49,095 bases of DNA from Streptomyces fuscichromogenes (GTDB lineage Bacteria; Actinomycetota; Actinomycetes; Streptomycetales; Streptomycetaceae). Location: contig NZ_BMML01000044.1 of assembly GCF_014645815.1 (NCBI RefSeq), forward strand, positions 1-49,095, given 5' to 3'. Below are positions 1 through 8,942 of this stretch, one piece after another (position 1 is the stretch's first letter; every line of letters starts with the position of its first letter). Position numbers and translations under genes: made by a program. Below the pieces are notes generated by a model. It had not been told where the DNA came from. It saw only the letters and a program-made list of their open reading frames with translations, and ran no database searches.

Positions 1-77
1 GCGCCTGCCCCGGCCGGCCGGTGAACGATCCGGGACCGCAGCCCCGTGTCCCCGGTGCGTGCTGGTTCCCGCCGCCG
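1..77. repeat. Left copy of 77-bp direct repeat
   Basis: The first 77 bases of the window recur at 41078-41154 in the same orientation with a single mismatch (T at 66, C at 41143). The match stops at 77, just before the first ESX gene. Its true left limit cannot be seen because the window starts inside it. It is not part of any recognised IS or RNA gene. Confidence 0.9.
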
Positions 78-94
78 ACGAATCGAGGAAACAC

Positions 95-388
95 ATGGCG
101 TCACAGATAGTCATCCCCGGTGATGAACTCGAAGAGGCCCGCTCCACGCTGGGTTTCGTCCACGACTTCATCGACATCGGCCATCACACGTTCGACTTCG
201 ACGCGATGTTCGGCCGCGACTTGTCCAAAGGAGCCGCCCAGAACTTCGAGAACAAGTGGGAGGACGGCAAGAACCGTCTGAAGAAGCAGGTCAAAGAGAT
301 CCAGGACGCGATCGGCAACATCCTGGACTCGTTCGAGAAGACCGACCAGGACGCCGTGTCGAACCTCGATGACGGGAGCAACGGATGA
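95..388 (+). CDS. WXG100-like ESX secretion protein
   Basis: A 97-residue, probably all-helical protein of the size and shape of WXG100/Esx substrates of type VII secretion. The central hairpin position carries W-E-D-G (FENKWEDGKNRL), close to the W-x-G turn, and the C-terminal helix contains a FEKTDQDAV stretch resembling the export tail of Esx proteins. The ATG at 95 is preferred over an upstream in-frame GTG at 59 because GAGGAA lies just before it. The stop overlaps the next start (ATGA at 385-388), so the two genes are translationally coupled. By family knowledge it would be exported as a dimer by the EccC-driven machinery; the partner could be the Esx-like protein at 6735-7028. Confidence 0.7.
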   Translation: MASQIVIPGDELEEARSTLGFVHDFIDIGHHTFDFDAMFGRDLSKGAAQNFENKWEDGKNRLKKQVKEIQDAIGNILDSFEKTDQDAVSNLDDGSNG

Positions 389-1059
389 CACCCAAGTTCA
401 ACTTCGAGGACGGGCACACCGACCGCGGCGACAGCCACCATGGCGAGCAGTCGGCCAGGACCGGGCGAGGCTTCCTGCTGGACATCCCCGACCAGTGGCA
501 GCAGGCCGACCTCACCGGTGCCGCCATGGCCGACGTTCGAGCCCGCGCCCTGGCCGCAGCGACCACATCGGGCGAACAGGCCCGTATCAACGACATGTTC
601 CGCCAGGGCAGGGAAATGACCGCGGCCGCCCGCCGCCACGGCGCACTGCTGGCCGTGGGCACGGCGGCCATGTATCCGGACGGGCTCTTCCTGGCCTACG
701 GCATGGTGTTCGCGGTGAGCATGCCCGTCGGGCAGGAGCTGACTCTGCCCGTACTGTCCGCCCAACTCGGCAGCTCCACGCTCGGAACCGTACCCGCAGA
801 CCGCGCCATCACAACGGCGACGGTGCCCAACGTGGGCAAGGTGGCCCGGGTCACCGGTACGGAGACAGTCCGCGTGACGGCCGACGTCGACATGAAGCTG
901 CTGACCATGCATACGATGATGCCGGTGCCGGGCACTACGCAGGATTTCCTCGTGGTCACCCTGGCCAGCCCCAACCTGCCGCTGAAGAGCGAGGTCTACG
1001 ACCTGTTCGACGCCATCTCCGGCACCTTCCGCTACACCGAGGACACCGTCGCCGCGTGA
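385..1059 (+). CDS. type VII secretion-associated protein of unknown function
   Basis: A 224-residue protein whose start overlaps the stop of the WXG100-like gene by ATGA. It has no signal peptide. The N-terminal third is charged and His/Asp-rich; the rest alternates beta-strand-like hydrophobic stretches, including a 'LASPNLPLKSEVYDLFDAI' segment near the end. I do not recognise a named domain. Proteins of this size and coupling occur beside esx genes in streptomycetes, so a role as chaperone, substrate or accessory factor is inferred from position only. Confidence 0.6.
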   Translation: MTPKFNFEDGHTDRGDSHHGEQSARTGRGFLLDIPDQWQQADLTGAAMADVRARALAAATTSGEQARINDMFRQGREMTAAARRHGALLAVGTAAMYPDGLFLAYGMVFAVSMPVGQELTLPVLSAQLGSSTLGTVPADRAITTATVPNVGKVARVTGTETVRVTADVDMKLLTMHTMMPVPGTTQDFLVVTLASPNLPLKSEVYDLFDAISGTFRYTEDTVAA

Positions 1060-1183
1060 CGCCGGACCCAACGATGTGAAGTGCGAGGAACGCAAGGCGA
1101 TCGAGCGATCGACGGAGCACCGGACCTACCCCGTCGCCCAAGCCAGCCAGGGCACGGGGGCGACGATGCCCTCCGGAGAGACC

Positions 1184-1220
1184 AGCGGCCGCCCCCGAAC
1201 CCGCTGCACGGGCGGCCGCT
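1184..1220. repeat. Inverted repeat, 11-bp arms
   Basis: AGCGGCCGCCC (1184-1194) pairs exactly with GGGCGGCCGCT (1210-1220) across a 15-nt loop. It lies about 125 nt downstream of the ESX-associated gene and may end that transcript; no T-tract follows. Confidence 0.45.
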
Positions 1221-1350
1221 ACGACGCGCCGGTCCTTGATGAGACCAAGGGCCCCACGAAGGTGATGACCGGTACGGCACAGTTCGACCGGTCACCACGA
1301 TGGCCCGAGCAGCGAAGACCGCGTAAGCGCCCATCACGGAACGCACGCCA

Positions 1351-1390
1351 AAGGCCCCCCGGTGTCACGGCTTCGACACCGGGGGGCCTT
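1351..1390. terminator. Bidirectional hairpin terminator
   Basis: A perfect 16-bp stem, AAGGCCCCCCGGTGTC (1351-1366) with GACACCGGGGGGCCTT (1375-1390), around an 8-nt loop. The stem ends in AA/TT pairs, and it lies about 30 nt past the stop of the leftward nitroreductase. It is well placed to end both that transcript and the rightward ESX transcript. Confidence 0.8.
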
Positions 1391-1422
1391 CCGCGTCTCG
1401 TCGACGCCCGTCGACCGACTGC

Positions 1423-2013
1423 TCAGACGGTGGTGACGACGTCGTCGTACGCCAGGCGCGGGCCGCGCGGGAACCAGGCCTCCGGGCCGGGCTTACCGAT
1501 GTTGACGACCATCAGCGGGGTGTGGTCGTCGTCCAGGAACTCCTTCTGGACGCCCTCGAAGTCGAGGCCGGCCATCGGGCCGGCGGCGAGACCGGCGGCC
1601 CGGATGCCGAGGATGAAGTAGGCGGCCTGGAGGGTGGCGTTCAGGGCGGCGCTCTTCTCACGGACCCCGCGGTCGCCGGCGAAGATGTCCTTGGCCTGTG
1701 GGAAGTGCGGGAAGAGCTGCGGCAGCTCCTCGTGGAACTCGTTGTCCGCGGCGAGGATCGCGACCAGCGGGGCGGTGGCGGTCTTCTTCTGGTTGCCCTC
1801 GGCCATGTGCCGCACCAGCCGCTCGCGCGCCTCGGGGGAGCGGACCAGGACGACGCGCAGCGGCGACTGGTTCAGGGAGGTCGGGCCGTACTTGACCAGG
1901 TCGTAGATGGCCTGCACCTGCTCGTCGGTGACCGGCTCGTCGGTGAAGGTGTTGGCGGTGCGGGCCTCACGGAACAGCAGGTCCTGGGCGGCGGGGTCGA
2001 GTAAGAGAGACAT
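1423..2013 (-). CDS. Nitroreductase-family (RutE/malonic semialdehyde reductase-like) oxidoreductase
   Basis: A 196-residue FMN-dependent nitroreductase-fold protein. The N-terminal pattern (LLFREARTANTFTDEPV), the SLNQSP substrate/FMN segment and the PMAGLDFEGV segment near residue 150 match the RutE-like malonic semialdehyde reductase group, which has a length near 196. RutE itself reduces malonic semialdehyde to 3-hydroxypropionate in uracil catabolism, but no other rut gene is nearby, so the true substrate is open. The ATG at 2013 follows an AAGGAAG ribosome site. The gene sits inside the ESX locus and is probably unrelated cargo with its own terminator. Confidence 0.85.
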   Translation of the reverse strand: MSLLLDPAAQDLLFREARTANTFTDEPVTDEQVQAIYDLVKYGPTSLNQSPLRVVLVRSPEARERLVRHMAEGNQKKTATAPLVAILAADNEFHEELPQLFPHFPQAKDIFAGDRGVREKSAALNATLQAAYFILGIRAAGLAAGPMAGLDFEGVQKEFLDDDHTPLMVVNIGKPGPEAWFPRGPRLAYDDVVTTV

Positions 2014-2238
2014 GGCTGAACTTCCTTGGGGGTTCTTGGTTCAATTACCGGACTATGGTCCGCTTCATCTGGCATGCCGATGATGCGTCCCAAAAATTTG
2101 ACTATTCGATGAATGCGGGATGGAGCGACTTACTCCGTTGGACCTCGTCGAGCCCGACTCCTGCATGCCGCGAGACCGCAGGCCCCACGGGGAGCACGCT
2201 CTCGCGTCGGCAGCCGGGCTCAGCACCTCAGTCAGGCC
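2014..2238. promoter_or_regulatory. Nitroreductase upstream region with short palindrome
   Basis: The 225-nt gap upstream of the nitroreductase is more AT-rich than its surroundings and holds CGGAC-TATG-GTCCG (2049-2062), an inverted repeat with 5-bp arms, 36-49 nt before the start codon. This suits a small dimeric repressor such as HxlR or MarR, but the regulator is not identifiable. No clear -35/-10 pair was assigned. Confidence 0.35.
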
Positions 2239-5200
2239 TTAGACCTCAGGCTCGGGATAGGCAAAGGGCACCTGCACGCCCCGCAGCGTCCCATCGCCCA
2301 GATGCAGCAGGCCGCGGCCCGGCTGAGGAGCCGCACCGACCAGCCCCCGGGTCAGCTTGACTCCGATGAGCTCACCATCGGACAGGTTCTGCGGGGACAG
2401 GAGCATTCCGCACCGGTTGCGTTTCATCTGCCCCATCCAGCCCGCAAGGCTCAACGACAAGGACTCGGCATTGCCGGCCGCGAGCACGCCCCAGCCGGCA
2501 CCGGCGCCACCACGCGCGAGCAGCGCCAGGTCGGAGTCGATCTCCGAGCCCATGAAGAGTTCCGCGTCATCGACCACGACGACTCCGTACTCCTCGGTTA
2601 TCTGACCGAGCGCGCCGCGGAAGTCGTCCACAGGCACCTCGACGTCCGTGATCACCGACGCCACCCCTGGGCGCCCCTTCAGCGTTCGCAGCGGCGAGCG
2701 ACGGGGAGCGAGCACGAGCAGACCCGCGCCAGCGGCCAGGAGGGAGAGCGACGCGGTGTACAGGGCCGTGCTGCGGCCGTTGCGCGGAGGCCCACCGATG
2801 ATGAACGACGGCACGTCGGACAGATCTGGTCCCAGCGAGGTGAGGGTGTCGCCGCCGACAGCCACCAGCGGCTTCATCGGCCCCCCTGGCATGTGCAGGG
2901 TCATGGCGTCGGCGTAGGTGATCCGGTCGGGAACAAGGTCCAGACGCAGCGGGCGCCGCTGCTCGGGTACGGACTGCTCCCGAATCGCGAGTTCGTGGCC
3001 CAGATCGGTGAGAGCCTGTGCCTGCTCGGTACCGGACAGATCCTCGCGCAAGACGGCGATCTGCACGGAGCTGAGATCCTGTACACGGATGCCGCGCCCG
3101 GGGCTGGGCTGTGACGGGGCGGACTTGGTGGGAATGCCGACGCTGGAGTAGTCCTGCCGGTCGTTGAGCCGCAGAACGACCTTGTCCTCGGTGGTGCTGG
3201 AGAAGCGGCTCCCTCCCAGGACCCGGTCCCCGGCCAGGATGACGTGGATTCCGGCGCCCGCTCCGTCGCGCAGCAGCCGCAGGAGACGCTCCATGTAGCT
3301 TCCGTTGTCGTACTGAGTGAACTCTCGTTCGAAAACCTCGAACCGGTCGATCATCAGCACGATGTGAGCGAGCCGCTCACCTGGTGTCTGGGCGCCACGC
3401 AGCTCCGTGAGGTCGGCGGTGCCCCGAGTGCCGAGAATGCCTTGGCGAACGGTGAGTTCCGAGTTGAGTCGGTCCAGGAGTCGACCGAGTCGTTCGATCT
3501 GGCCACGGTCCACCACCACACCACAGTGCGGCAGAGCGGTCAGGGCGTTGAGCGCACCGTTTCCGCAATCGATGCCGTACAGATGCACGTCGTCGGCACC
3601 GTGGGCCTGTGCCAGCGCCGCGGCGAGGGTACGCAGTGTCTGCGAGCGGCCGCTGCGCGGCGACCCCACAATGTGCAGATGGCCCGCCCGATCGACATCG
3701 AACGTCAACGCTGTGCGCGCCTGCTGGGCAGGAAGGTCCACCAAGCCGTACTCGACAGGGGGCAGTGCCGCCGGGCGATCGCCGCTGTCCGCGGGCGAGG
3801 GTGACGGTGTCCAGGTCAGTGTCTCGGGCAGTGGCGGCAACCAAGGGCTGGGCTGGCGTGGCGTTCCAAAGAGTTCGGCCGCACGTGCGATGGCGCCGGC
3901 CAGGACGGCGAGATCGGTGACGGCCTCGCTCTGGTTCGCCTTGGAGCCTCGCACGATCGTCGCGGGCAGCGGGCCACCGAGGCTGTTCCATGAGATCGGC
4001 GCCGCGGTCGCCGTGACAGGGGCGTCGTCCACCGCCTTCCCGCCGGGGCGTCGGCCACCGACCCGACCAGACTGGAACGGCAGCAGCGCTGACGGACCGA
4101 GACGTGCGTAGGCCCGCCCGGGGTTGGACGGGGAGATCTCGCCGGAGTCGGGGGCGTCGATGATGTCCCGGCTCTCCGAGGTGTCCGTGGTGCGCAGCGC
4201 GATACGCAGGTTGGTGTTTGCCCGGATGTCCGGGGTGACGGCCCCGCCGGGACGCTGGGTCGCCAGGACCAGGTGGATACCGAGCGAGCGGCCACGCTGG
4301 GCGATGTTGACCAGTCCGGAGATGAAGTCGGGGAGTTCCCGGACCATCGAGGCGAACTCGTCGATGACCAGGACGAGCCGGGGCATCGGCGGTGCCACGT
4401 TGCCGCCGCGCGAACGTTTGTCGAGGTAGTCCTCGATGTCCTTGGCGCCATGCACCGCCAGCTGTGTCTCACGGCGTCGAAGCTCAGCACCGAGCGAGAT
4501 CAGCGCGCGCTCCACTTCCTGGGTGTCCAGGTCCGTGACGAGCCCGACGGTGTGTGGCAATTCGGCGCACTCCGCGAACGCGCTGCCACCCTTGTAGTCG
4601 ACCAGGACGAAGGTCATCTCGTCGGGCCTGTTGACCACCGCGAGGGTGGCGACAAGAGTCTGCAGAAGCTCCGACTTTCCACTACCGGTGGTACCCGCGA
4701 TGAGGGCGTGCGGACCGTCACGGACGAGATCGACCGCGAAGTCCCCGTCGTAGCCCGTACCGAGCACGGCTCGGGTGCTGCGGCCGCCGAGCGACCAGCC
4801 GGCCATCAACGCGTCGGGGGTGGGCGGTTCGATGTGCAGCAGGTCCAGCAGCCGAACGGAGCCGGGCAGAGCGCTCTCGTCGTTGTCACCGACGCCACGC
4901 AGCGGAGCCAGCGCTCGCGCGAAGCGTTCGTACCAGAAGTGATCCGGTGAGTCGGCGCGCACACCGCCCAGTGCCCCGCCGCCGTCGGTACGCAGCCGAA
5001 GCGACTGCGTACCTGGGGTGAGGACGACCACGGCGCCGCACTCCTCCGGCAGCAACTGCTCCTCGCGGTCGATGCACAAGGTGTACACGCCGACCGACGG
5101 GCCGTCCCGCAGCAAGGAGATCACGCCGGGAAGCGACCGCGCACGGCGGGCCTGTTCCAGCACGACCAGGATGTCGGGATGGCCGGTCACCCCGCCGCGG

Positions 5201-6651
5201 ACGAGTTCCGGACCGGCGGCGATGCGGGACGCCACCAGCTGCCCCAACTCACCGATGCGCCGCGCCAGAGAGTCCGCGGTGCTGCCCACGAGAGCGTACG
5301 CGTCCTCACCCTGGGCCTGGGCGTGGGGCAGCCAGCGGGTCCAGGACCACTCCTGCTCGCCGTCCGGGCCGGCCAGTACGACGACACGCAAGTCGCTCGG
5401 ACTGTGCAGACCGGCGGCCTGGGCCGTCACCCAGGCTGCCATCCGAGTCGCGTCCGGCCCTGCGAAGCCCGCTGCCCCGGAGCGGCGCAGGGAGATGGCG
5501 ACCGGAACCTGGTTCAGCCGCGGCACGGTGGTGCGCCGGTGTTCGTCCTGGGTGGGGTCGTCCACCGTCAGGGAAGACGGCAGGTCGGTGGTCCCGACGC
5601 GCACGGACAGGAAGTCGGGATCCTTCCAGCGACGTTCCCACAGCCGCTCGGAGGGCTGGGCCGCCATCTGCACAAGTGCCGCCGGGTCAGGGAGCGAGAG
5701 CCGGAGGTTGAGCTGTTCACCGAGGACCGCGTCGTTGATGTCGGCCTTCACCCGGCTCAGGGTCTCCTCGTGCTCCTTCTTCTGCTGCAGGTATTTGACC
5801 ATCGCCTGCTTGCGTCCGCTGAACTGACTGGCCAGCGCGGCGATCGGAGAGAGAAGGGCGATGAAGACGAATGACCACCGGTGAGTCACCAGAATGGCCA
5901 CCGTGGCGCTGCCCGCCGGGAGCAGCAAGATCGGCAGCAGCGGGATCGGCCGCTTGTCCGGCTTCGTCGGCGGGGCGGGCAACCGGAATTTCGCGCCCGC
6001 CGCCGGGGGCAGGAAGCGCGGCGGCCTGTTGAACTCGAGCCCTATGCCATCGGGCGCCACGGTCAGCGGCGCCCGGCGGGTGGGCTGAGCCGTGAGCTCC
6101 AGCAGGTGCGCTCCGACCTCCAGCTGGCTGCCCGCCTGCCATGCCGCATCCTCCGGGACCGGCTTGCCGTCCAGCAACACCCCCTCAAGTGCCGACAGTT
6201 GCGCGCTCCCGTCGACCCGGACCCGGACCCGGGCCGCCCTGGGCGGTGCGTCGCCGGTGAGACGGATCGGACAGGTCGGTGAACCGCCGATGTCGTAATC
6301 GCCCGGCATCAAGCGGAACACAGTGCCGGCACCGGGACCCGACACCAACCGGACTTCGGTACGGCCCTCCGGAGCTGGCTCTCCGGGTACGGGAATGCCG
6401 AGGCCGAGGTCCATGCCATCGCGGATTCCCGCTTCCTGGATGGTGGTGCCGGGGTCCGCGGGGACCGAGCCGACGTAGAGCGTCGGCCCACCACCCTCCT
6501 CCCCCATGGTCGACTCCATGGACAAGGCTCCGACCGACCGCGCAAGTTCCGCGGCAAACTGGCCCACTGGCACGGAAGGTTCGGTCTCGACGGCAACGGT
6601 GGTCGACACCCCGTCGTCCTGCGTCTCTCGAACACTGACGGTCAATCGCAC
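2239..6651 (-). CDS. eccC: Type VII secretion FtsK/SpoIIIE ATPase EccC (EssC-like architecture)
   Basis: A 1470-residue membrane ATPase that powers Esx export. An N-terminal ubiquitin-like/FHA-type region comes first; the segment around residues 97-190 (PGDYDIGGSPTCPIRL) looks like an FHA fold. Two adjacent membrane helices follow at about 233-275, then three FtsK/SpoIIIE nucleoside-triphosphatase modules. Their Walker A motifs are GTTGSGKSE near 655, GSPRSGRSQ near 998 and GGPPRNGRS near 1290. Only the first is canonical GxxGxGKS; the second and third have Arg for the catalytic Lys, consistent with regulatory modules. A single chain with N-terminal FHA and three ATPase modules resembles firmicute EssC and the actinomycete fused EccC. 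The start is GTG at 6651 with only a weak ribosome site. Confidence 0.93.
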   Translation of the reverse strand: MRLTVSVRETQDDGVSTTVAVETEPSVPVGQFAAELARSVGALSMESTMGEEGGGPTLYVGSVPADPGTTIQEAGIRDGMDLGLGIPVPGEPAPEGRTEVRLVSGPGAGTVFRLMPGDYDIGGSPTCPIRLTGDAPPRAARVRVRVDGSAQLSALEGVLLDGKPVPEDAAWQAGSQLEVGAHLLELTAQPTRRAPLTVAPDGIGLEFNRPPRFLPPAAGAKFRLPAPPTKPDKRPIPLLPILLLPAGSATVAILVTHRWSFVFIALLSPIAALASQFSGRKQAMVKYLQQKKEHEETLSRVKADINDAVLGEQLNLRLSLPDPAALVQMAAQPSERLWERRWKDPDFLSVRVGTTDLPSSLTVDDPTQDEHRRTTVPRLNQVPVAISLRRSGAAGFAGPDATRMAAWVTAQAAGLHSPSDLRVVVLAGPDGEQEWSWTRWLPHAQAQGEDAYALVGSTADSLARRIGELGQLVASRIAAGPELVRGGVTGHPDILVVLEQARRARSLPGVISLLRDGPSVGVYTLCIDREEQLLPEECGAVVVLTPGTQSLRLRTDGGGALGGVRADSPDHFWYERFARALAPLRGVGDNDESALPGSVRLLDLLHIEPPTPDALMAGWSLGGRSTRAVLGTGYDGDFAVDLVRDGPHALIAGTTGSGKSELLQTLVATLAVVNRPDEMTFVLVDYKGGSAFAECAELPHTVGLVTDLDTQEVERALISLGAELRRRETQLAVHGAKDIEDYLDKRSRGGNVAPPMPRLVLVIDEFASMVRELPDFISGLVNIAQRGRSLGIHLVLATQRPGGAVTPDIRANTNLRIALRTTDTSESRDIIDAPDSGEISPSNPGRAYARLGPSALLPFQSGRVGGRRPGGKAVDDAPVTATAAPISWNSLGGPLPATIVRGSKANQSEAVTDLAVLAGAIARAAELFGTPRQPSPWLPPLPETLTWTPSPSPADSGDRPAALPPVEYGLVDLPAQQARTALTFDVDRAGHLHIVGSPRSGRSQTLRTLAAALAQAHGADDVHLYGIDCGNGALNALTALPHCGVVVDRGQIERLGRLLDRLNSELTVRQGILGTRGTADLTELRGAQTPGERLAHIVLMIDRFEVFEREFTQYDNGSYMERLLRLLRDGAGAGIHVILAGDRVLGGSRFSSTTEDKVVLRLNDRQDYSSVGIPTKSAPSQPSPGRGIRVQDLSSVQIAVLREDLSGTEQAQALTDLGHELAIREQSVPEQRRPLRLDLVPDRITYADAMTLHMPGGPMKPLVAVGGDTLTSLGPDLSDVPSFIIGGPPRNGRSTALYTASLSLLAAGAGLLVLAPRRSPLRTLKGRPGVASVITDVEVPVDDFRGALGQITEEYGVVVVDDAELFMGSEIDSDLALLARGGAGAGWGVLAAGNAESLSLSLAGWMGQMKRNRCGMLLSPQNLSDGELIGVKLTRGLVGAAPQPGRGLLHLGDGTLRGVQVPFAYPEPEV

Positions 6652-6734
6652 TGCTGGTCGTCTTCTCTCTAGAGGGAGGTGGGGTGCCGGATCGCGGAGG
6701 GCCTGGCCTTACACCGCTTCGGCCGCAGCGGCGG

Positions 6735-7028
6735 TCAGTTCAGGTTGTTTCCGAGGTCACTGTCCGTCTGGTCGAACGCGTCACCGACCGACTTCACGTA
6801 CTGACCGATGCCCTGCAGCGAGTCGTTCACCTGCTGGAAGCCCTTGGCGAACTCGTCGAAGAACGGCGAGAACTTCTGCTGGGCCGCAGGGGTGCTGTAG
6901 CCGTTGGACAGGAGGCTCTGAATCTTGTTCCTGACCTCGGAGAGCTTGTCCGTGAGCTGCTGAAAGTCACTCAGGAGGGCCTGGGAGGTGCTGGCGGTTT
7001 CGTCGGAGTTGACGTTGAAATTGGGCAT
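6735..7028 (-). CDS. WXG100-family protein (EsxA-like)
   Basis: A 97-residue helical protein with the length and heptad spacing of WXG100 proteins. At the hairpin turn the usual W-x-G is replaced by S-N-G-Y (LLSNGYSTPAAQQKF), so the family Trp is missing. The C-terminal helix ends DAFDQTDSDLGNNLN. The ATG at 7028 has a strong AAGGAG site 7 nt upstream, which rules out the longer frame starting at 7106. It lies just upstream of eccC on the same strand (84 nt gap), the usual esx-eccC order. It is the likeliest dedicated substrate or partner of this ATPase. Confidence 0.85.
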   Translation of the reverse strand: MPNFNVNSDETASTSQALLSDFQQLTDKLSEVRNKIQSLLSNGYSTPAAQQKFSPFFDEFAKGFQQVNDSLQGIGQYVKSVGDAFDQTDSDLGNNLN

Positions 7029-7229
7029 GGCACTGCTCCTTATCGATACGTGAGTCAGCCCCCGTGCCACGGTCCGTGGTCTCCCGGGTGGCGTCGCCGC
7101 ATACACGACACTGGCCGACCGGAAGGTTCAACTGCGGCAAACAGATGTGTGCGCCCGATCGTCGAACCTTTCCGCCGGGCTGTGCCGTGTAGTCGGCACA
7201 TGCCCATGCCAGAAACCTAGGTGGACACA

Positions 7230-8657
7230 ATGAGTGACAGTCCCGGATCCAGGCCCGGGAGCGGTGCACGACTGGCCACGGCGCGCCGCCTGCTGCAGGC
7301 CTTGACAGGGCTGTTGCTCGTGTGCCTCGCCGTGTTCGGTGCACCTGCTGCTGCGATGGCCGCCGACGGAGACCTGGTCAAGGTGTTCGTGGTGCAGGAT
7401 CCCGCGCAGACGGGCGGCACGCTGGTCACTCTGGGAGCGATCGCTAAATCCACTCTCGGTGACGAGTCACGAGCCGGTGACATCTTCACTCTCAACCGCG
7501 GTCTCACCCAGAAGGACGGCAGCAGTCTGAACAGCCCTGACGAAGCACTGCATCCGGGCTGGATTCTGCGATTGCCTGAAGATGCCTCGGGTCCTGACGT
7601 ACAGCTGGCGAGGGACACTTCGGGAGGTCAGACCGCAGGTTCCGGCAACCAGGTCGATGGAACGGCCGCGCCGACGGATGGCAGTTCGTCCACCGGGAAC
7701 ACCGCCGTGTTCACCATCCCCCTGGCCTCCGCCATCGCGGTGGCCAGCGCGTTCGTGCTCGCCCTGGTGACGGCGGCCATCGTGAGTCGCCGAGGGATCA
7801 AGGCCTGGGCAGCTGCCTTCGGCCGAGCGATGCGCCGACTAGGCGATCCTGCTCGGCGTCGACGCCGTCTCGCTGTACGTCGCTCCATCGGCTCTCGCTT
7901 CGCGGCAGACGCCGACTCGGTGCGACGGGCCTACGAAGCCCTCGGCGATTTCGCGGCCACCCCTCAGCGGCCTGCCGTGCCCGTCCACGCTCTGCGGGTG
8001 GACGAATCCGGCGCGATGGCGTGGCTGGATACAGCGGAAGCCCCTGACGACACCTGGGCCCTCGTCGACGGCGCGTGCTGGCAGCGTTCCGCGTCCAACG
8101 TCGGCTGGCTGGACCGGCCCGACGCCGTCCCCCAAGCCAACACAGGTGAAGCGCTCCTGGTCAGAGTGGGCACGGACGAGGCCGACTGCCCGGTCTTCGT
8201 CGACCTCAGCCGGCTCGACGGCGTGCTCAGCGTGACAGGAAATGCCGCCGTGGCCCGTGACGTGGTGCAGAACCTGTTGGCCGAGGTCGCTCGCAATCGT
8301 CCGGAGACTCCCATAACCGTACTGGGCGGGGCAGACGGCTCGCCGCTTCCCGCCGTGCCGCCAACGCTGAGGCAGCTTCCCCGAGTCGAACAGCCCCTCC
8401 TGCGTGCGGACACCACGACGCCGAGCATCATCCGTTCCCCCTCGAACCGGCACCCTGTTGTCGGCGTGGTCGTCGTGGCCGGTACCCCAGGGCCGCGCGA
8501 GACAGCTGAACTCGAGGCTCTCTGCGGCCCGCAGGGTTCCGGGTGGACGGGATTTGTCTACGGGGACGCCGTCGGCGCCCACTGGCAATGGCACGCGGAC
8601 GAGGAGGGATGCGTAACGGTCCCCGTCCTGCCTCTACGGCTGACCGTGCCGGCCTGA
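7230..8657 (+). CDS. Secreted/membrane protein with LysM-like region, ESX-associated
   Basis: About 475 residues. An N-terminal signal peptide or signal anchor (Arg-rich, then ALTGLLLVCLAVFG and AAAMA) precedes a LysM-like extracytoplasmic region (roughly 45-115: VVQDPAQTGGTLVTLGAIA...GWILRLP). A Ser/Thr/Gly-rich linker, a second membrane helix (about 165-190) and an Arg-rich stop-transfer segment follow, then a cytoplasmic domain of about 270 residues that I do not recognise. ATG at 7230 is chosen over GTG at 7221 because AGGTGG ends 5 nt before it. It is divergent from the esxA-like gene, 201 nt apart. The topology suggests a wall-contacting component coupled to ESX export (inference). Confidence 0.65.
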   Translation: MSDSPGSRPGSGARLATARRLLQALTGLLLVCLAVFGAPAAAMAADGDLVKVFVVQDPAQTGGTLVTLGAIAKSTLGDESRAGDIFTLNRGLTQKDGSSLNSPDEALHPGWILRLPEDASGPDVQLARDTSGGQTAGSGNQVDGTAAPTDGSSSTGNTAVFTIPLASAIAVASAFVLALVTAAIVSRRGIKAWAAAFGRAMRRLGDPARRRRRLAVRRSIGSRFAADADSVRRAYEALGDFAATPQRPAVPVHALRVDESGAMAWLDTAEAPDDTWALVDGACWQRSASNVGWLDRPDAVPQANTGEALLVRVGTDEADCPVFVDLSRLDGVLSVTGNAAVARDVVQNLLAEVARNRPETPITVLGGADGSPLPAVPPTLRQLPRVEQPLLRADTTTPSIIRSPSNRHPVVGVVVVAGTPGPRETAELEALCGPQGSGWTGFVYGDAVGAHWQWHADEEGCVTVPVLPLRLTVPA

Positions 8658-8942
8658 TGCGGGTTAGGCGGCGGTCCTGATCAGAACACCGCCGTGCGCC
8701 CGGCTTGCCACGGCGTGACGTCTTCGGAGGGCCTCAGCGCAGGTACGGCAGAAAGTCGTGGACTTCGGCCTCTGCAACGCTCGCCGATTGCAGACCCTCT
8801 GAGCTCCTGCATTGGGTCACAGCCCCATGCATGACGTCAAGGGAAACATGGTGGGCTGAGTCGCAGCCCCAATGCTTCGTGCGGACGCTCGCCAAGTCGG
8901 CCGGTCGACCACCTGCCCGGGACGCCACTCCTCTTGTCTTTG
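8658..8942. other. Intergenic region left of the IS element
   Basis: A weak GGCGGT...ACCGCC hairpin follows the stop of the LysM-like gene. A leftward frame ending at 8734 could be the C-terminal end of a gene cut by the IS1634-like insertion at 8943, but I cannot assign a family and no matching 5' part is evident right of the element. Confidence 0.3.

Larger units (their letters stand above)
1060..1422. other. Intergenic region with two strong hairpins, no gene
   Basis: No convincing coding sequence between the ESX-associated gene and the nitroreductase. It contains an 11-bp stem hairpin at 1184-1220 and the long terminator at 1351-1390. The open frames here lack start signals and family resemblance. 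Confidence 0.6.

Noticed and set aside
2113..3114. Long rightward open frames opposite the eccC gene (for example 2113-3114).
   Set aside because: They are shadows of the minus-strand ATPase frame, typical of high-GC DNA, without ribosome sites or family motifs.
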